A stretch of 5,567 nt of DNA from an uncultured bacterium (GTDB lineage Bacteria > Acidobacteriota > Thermoanaerobaculia > Multivoradales > JAHEKO01), in the NCBI GenBank assembly GCA_938016625.1, contig CALILB010000064.1:1-5567 (forward strand). The letters are read 5' to 3'. The notes beneath the pieces were generated by a model. It had not been told where the DNA came from. It was given only the letters and a program-made list of their open reading frames with translations, and did not search any database. This document shows, in pieces, positions 5,211-5,567 of the stretch. The position numbers and the translations under genes were made by a program. Positions within the stretch are counted from its first letter, which is position 1; every line of letters starts with the position of its first letter.

Positions 5211-5567
5211 GTGAACGACCTCACCAAAGAGCTTCTCGAAGACTTCCGTCTCGAGTCCAGAGAACGAATCGACCGGGTCGAGAATGGGCTCTTGAATCTG
5301 ACGGGCACAGCCCACCCGGAGCGGCAGCCTTTGGTCCTGATGATTCGTCTGGAGCTCCACACACTCAAGGGCAACTCGGCGATGATGGGGTTCGACGACC
5401 TGCAGGCCTTGGCCCACGACCTCGAGGACGAGGTCGAACGGATCGACCTCGAGCAGCCGGATATCGGTCCCTTTCTCACCGGGCTCGATCGCATGAGAAA
5501 GCGCATCGACGAATTGCGCGAAGCCGGTCCCCAGCCCGACGCAACCGATGCCGATGAAGTCACGATT
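5211..5567 (+). CDS. CheA-type histidine kinase, N-terminal Hpt domain (3' end outside the window)
   Basis: The first 119 residues are visible and the frame is still open at the window edge. Residues 1-104 are an Hpt domain of the CheA P1 type: an opening helix LLEDFRLESRERIDRVENGL, then the phospho-acceptor site LELHTLKGNSAMMGF with His50, Lys53 and Gly54, then the third helix LQALAHDLEDEVERI. Residues 105-119 begin a Pro/Asp-rich linker as found between P1 and P2/P3 in CheA. The H-T-L-K-G-N-S motif is more typical of CheA than of ArcB-type Hpt domains, but the kinase core is not visible, so a stand-alone Hpt protein or a longer hybrid remains possible. GTG at 5211 is the only reasonable start: the frame upstream has no ATG, GTG or TTG before the TAA at 5154. 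No good Shine-Dalgarno is seen. It is divergent from the receiver gene, which it probably phosphorylates. Confidence 0.88.
   Translation, partial: MNDLTKELLEDFRLESRERIDRVENGLLNLTGTAHPERQPLVLMIRLELHTLKGNSAMMGFDDLQALAHDLEDEVERIDLEQPDIGPFLTGLDRMRKRIDELREAGPQPDATDADEVTI

Overview
The window is a GC-rich (by eye about 60-65 %), densely coded bacterial fragment. A protein with a cytoplasmic PilZ-like domain, one membrane segment and a periplasmic AMIN domain points to a Gram-negative host. PilZ domains of the TIGR02266 type and many chemosensory modules are typical of Myxococcota and other former deltaproteobacteria, and also of Acidobacteriota. This placement is inference only. I see no tRNA, rRNA, CRISPR array, insertion sequence or phage gene.

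Left block, plus strand (2-1952): the 3' part of a DJ-1/PfpI-family gene, a 31-codon single-membrane-span ORF, and a PutP-like sodium:solute symporter. All three overlap (by 1 nt, then 13 nt), so they look translationally coupled. The symporter is clearly PutP-related over its whole length, but it has lost key cation- and proline-site residues, so both its ion and its substrate are in doubt.

The block ends 14 nt from a convergent minus-strand gene. A 7-bp perfect inverted repeat that includes the symporter's stop codon sits at this junction.

Right block, minus strand (4959 down to 1967): a three-gene set with 13- and 34-nt gaps. In transcription order these are a single-domain CheY-like receiver (GTG start), a coiled-coil/GAF protein (TTG start, with its ribosome binding site overlapping the previous stop codon), and a 598-residue PilZ - disordered linker - membrane segment - AMIN protein. 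The linker contains a 93-bp tandem duplication.

Right edge, plus strand (5211-5567): the divergent 5' end of a CheA-type histidine kinase, covering its Hpt domain with phospho-acceptor His50. The 251-nt gap between the two divergent units holds an AT-rich patch with a TTGACA element and two inverted repeats, and probably contains both promoters.

Working model (inference): the CheA-like kinase and the CheY-like receiver form a phosphorelay. The GAF protein supplies a cytoplasmic sensory or scaffolding input, and the PilZ-AMIN protein carries the output through the inner membrane to the cell wall or to a pilus/secretion machine. The DJ-1/small-protein/symporter block is probably a separate transport operon that happens to lie next to it.
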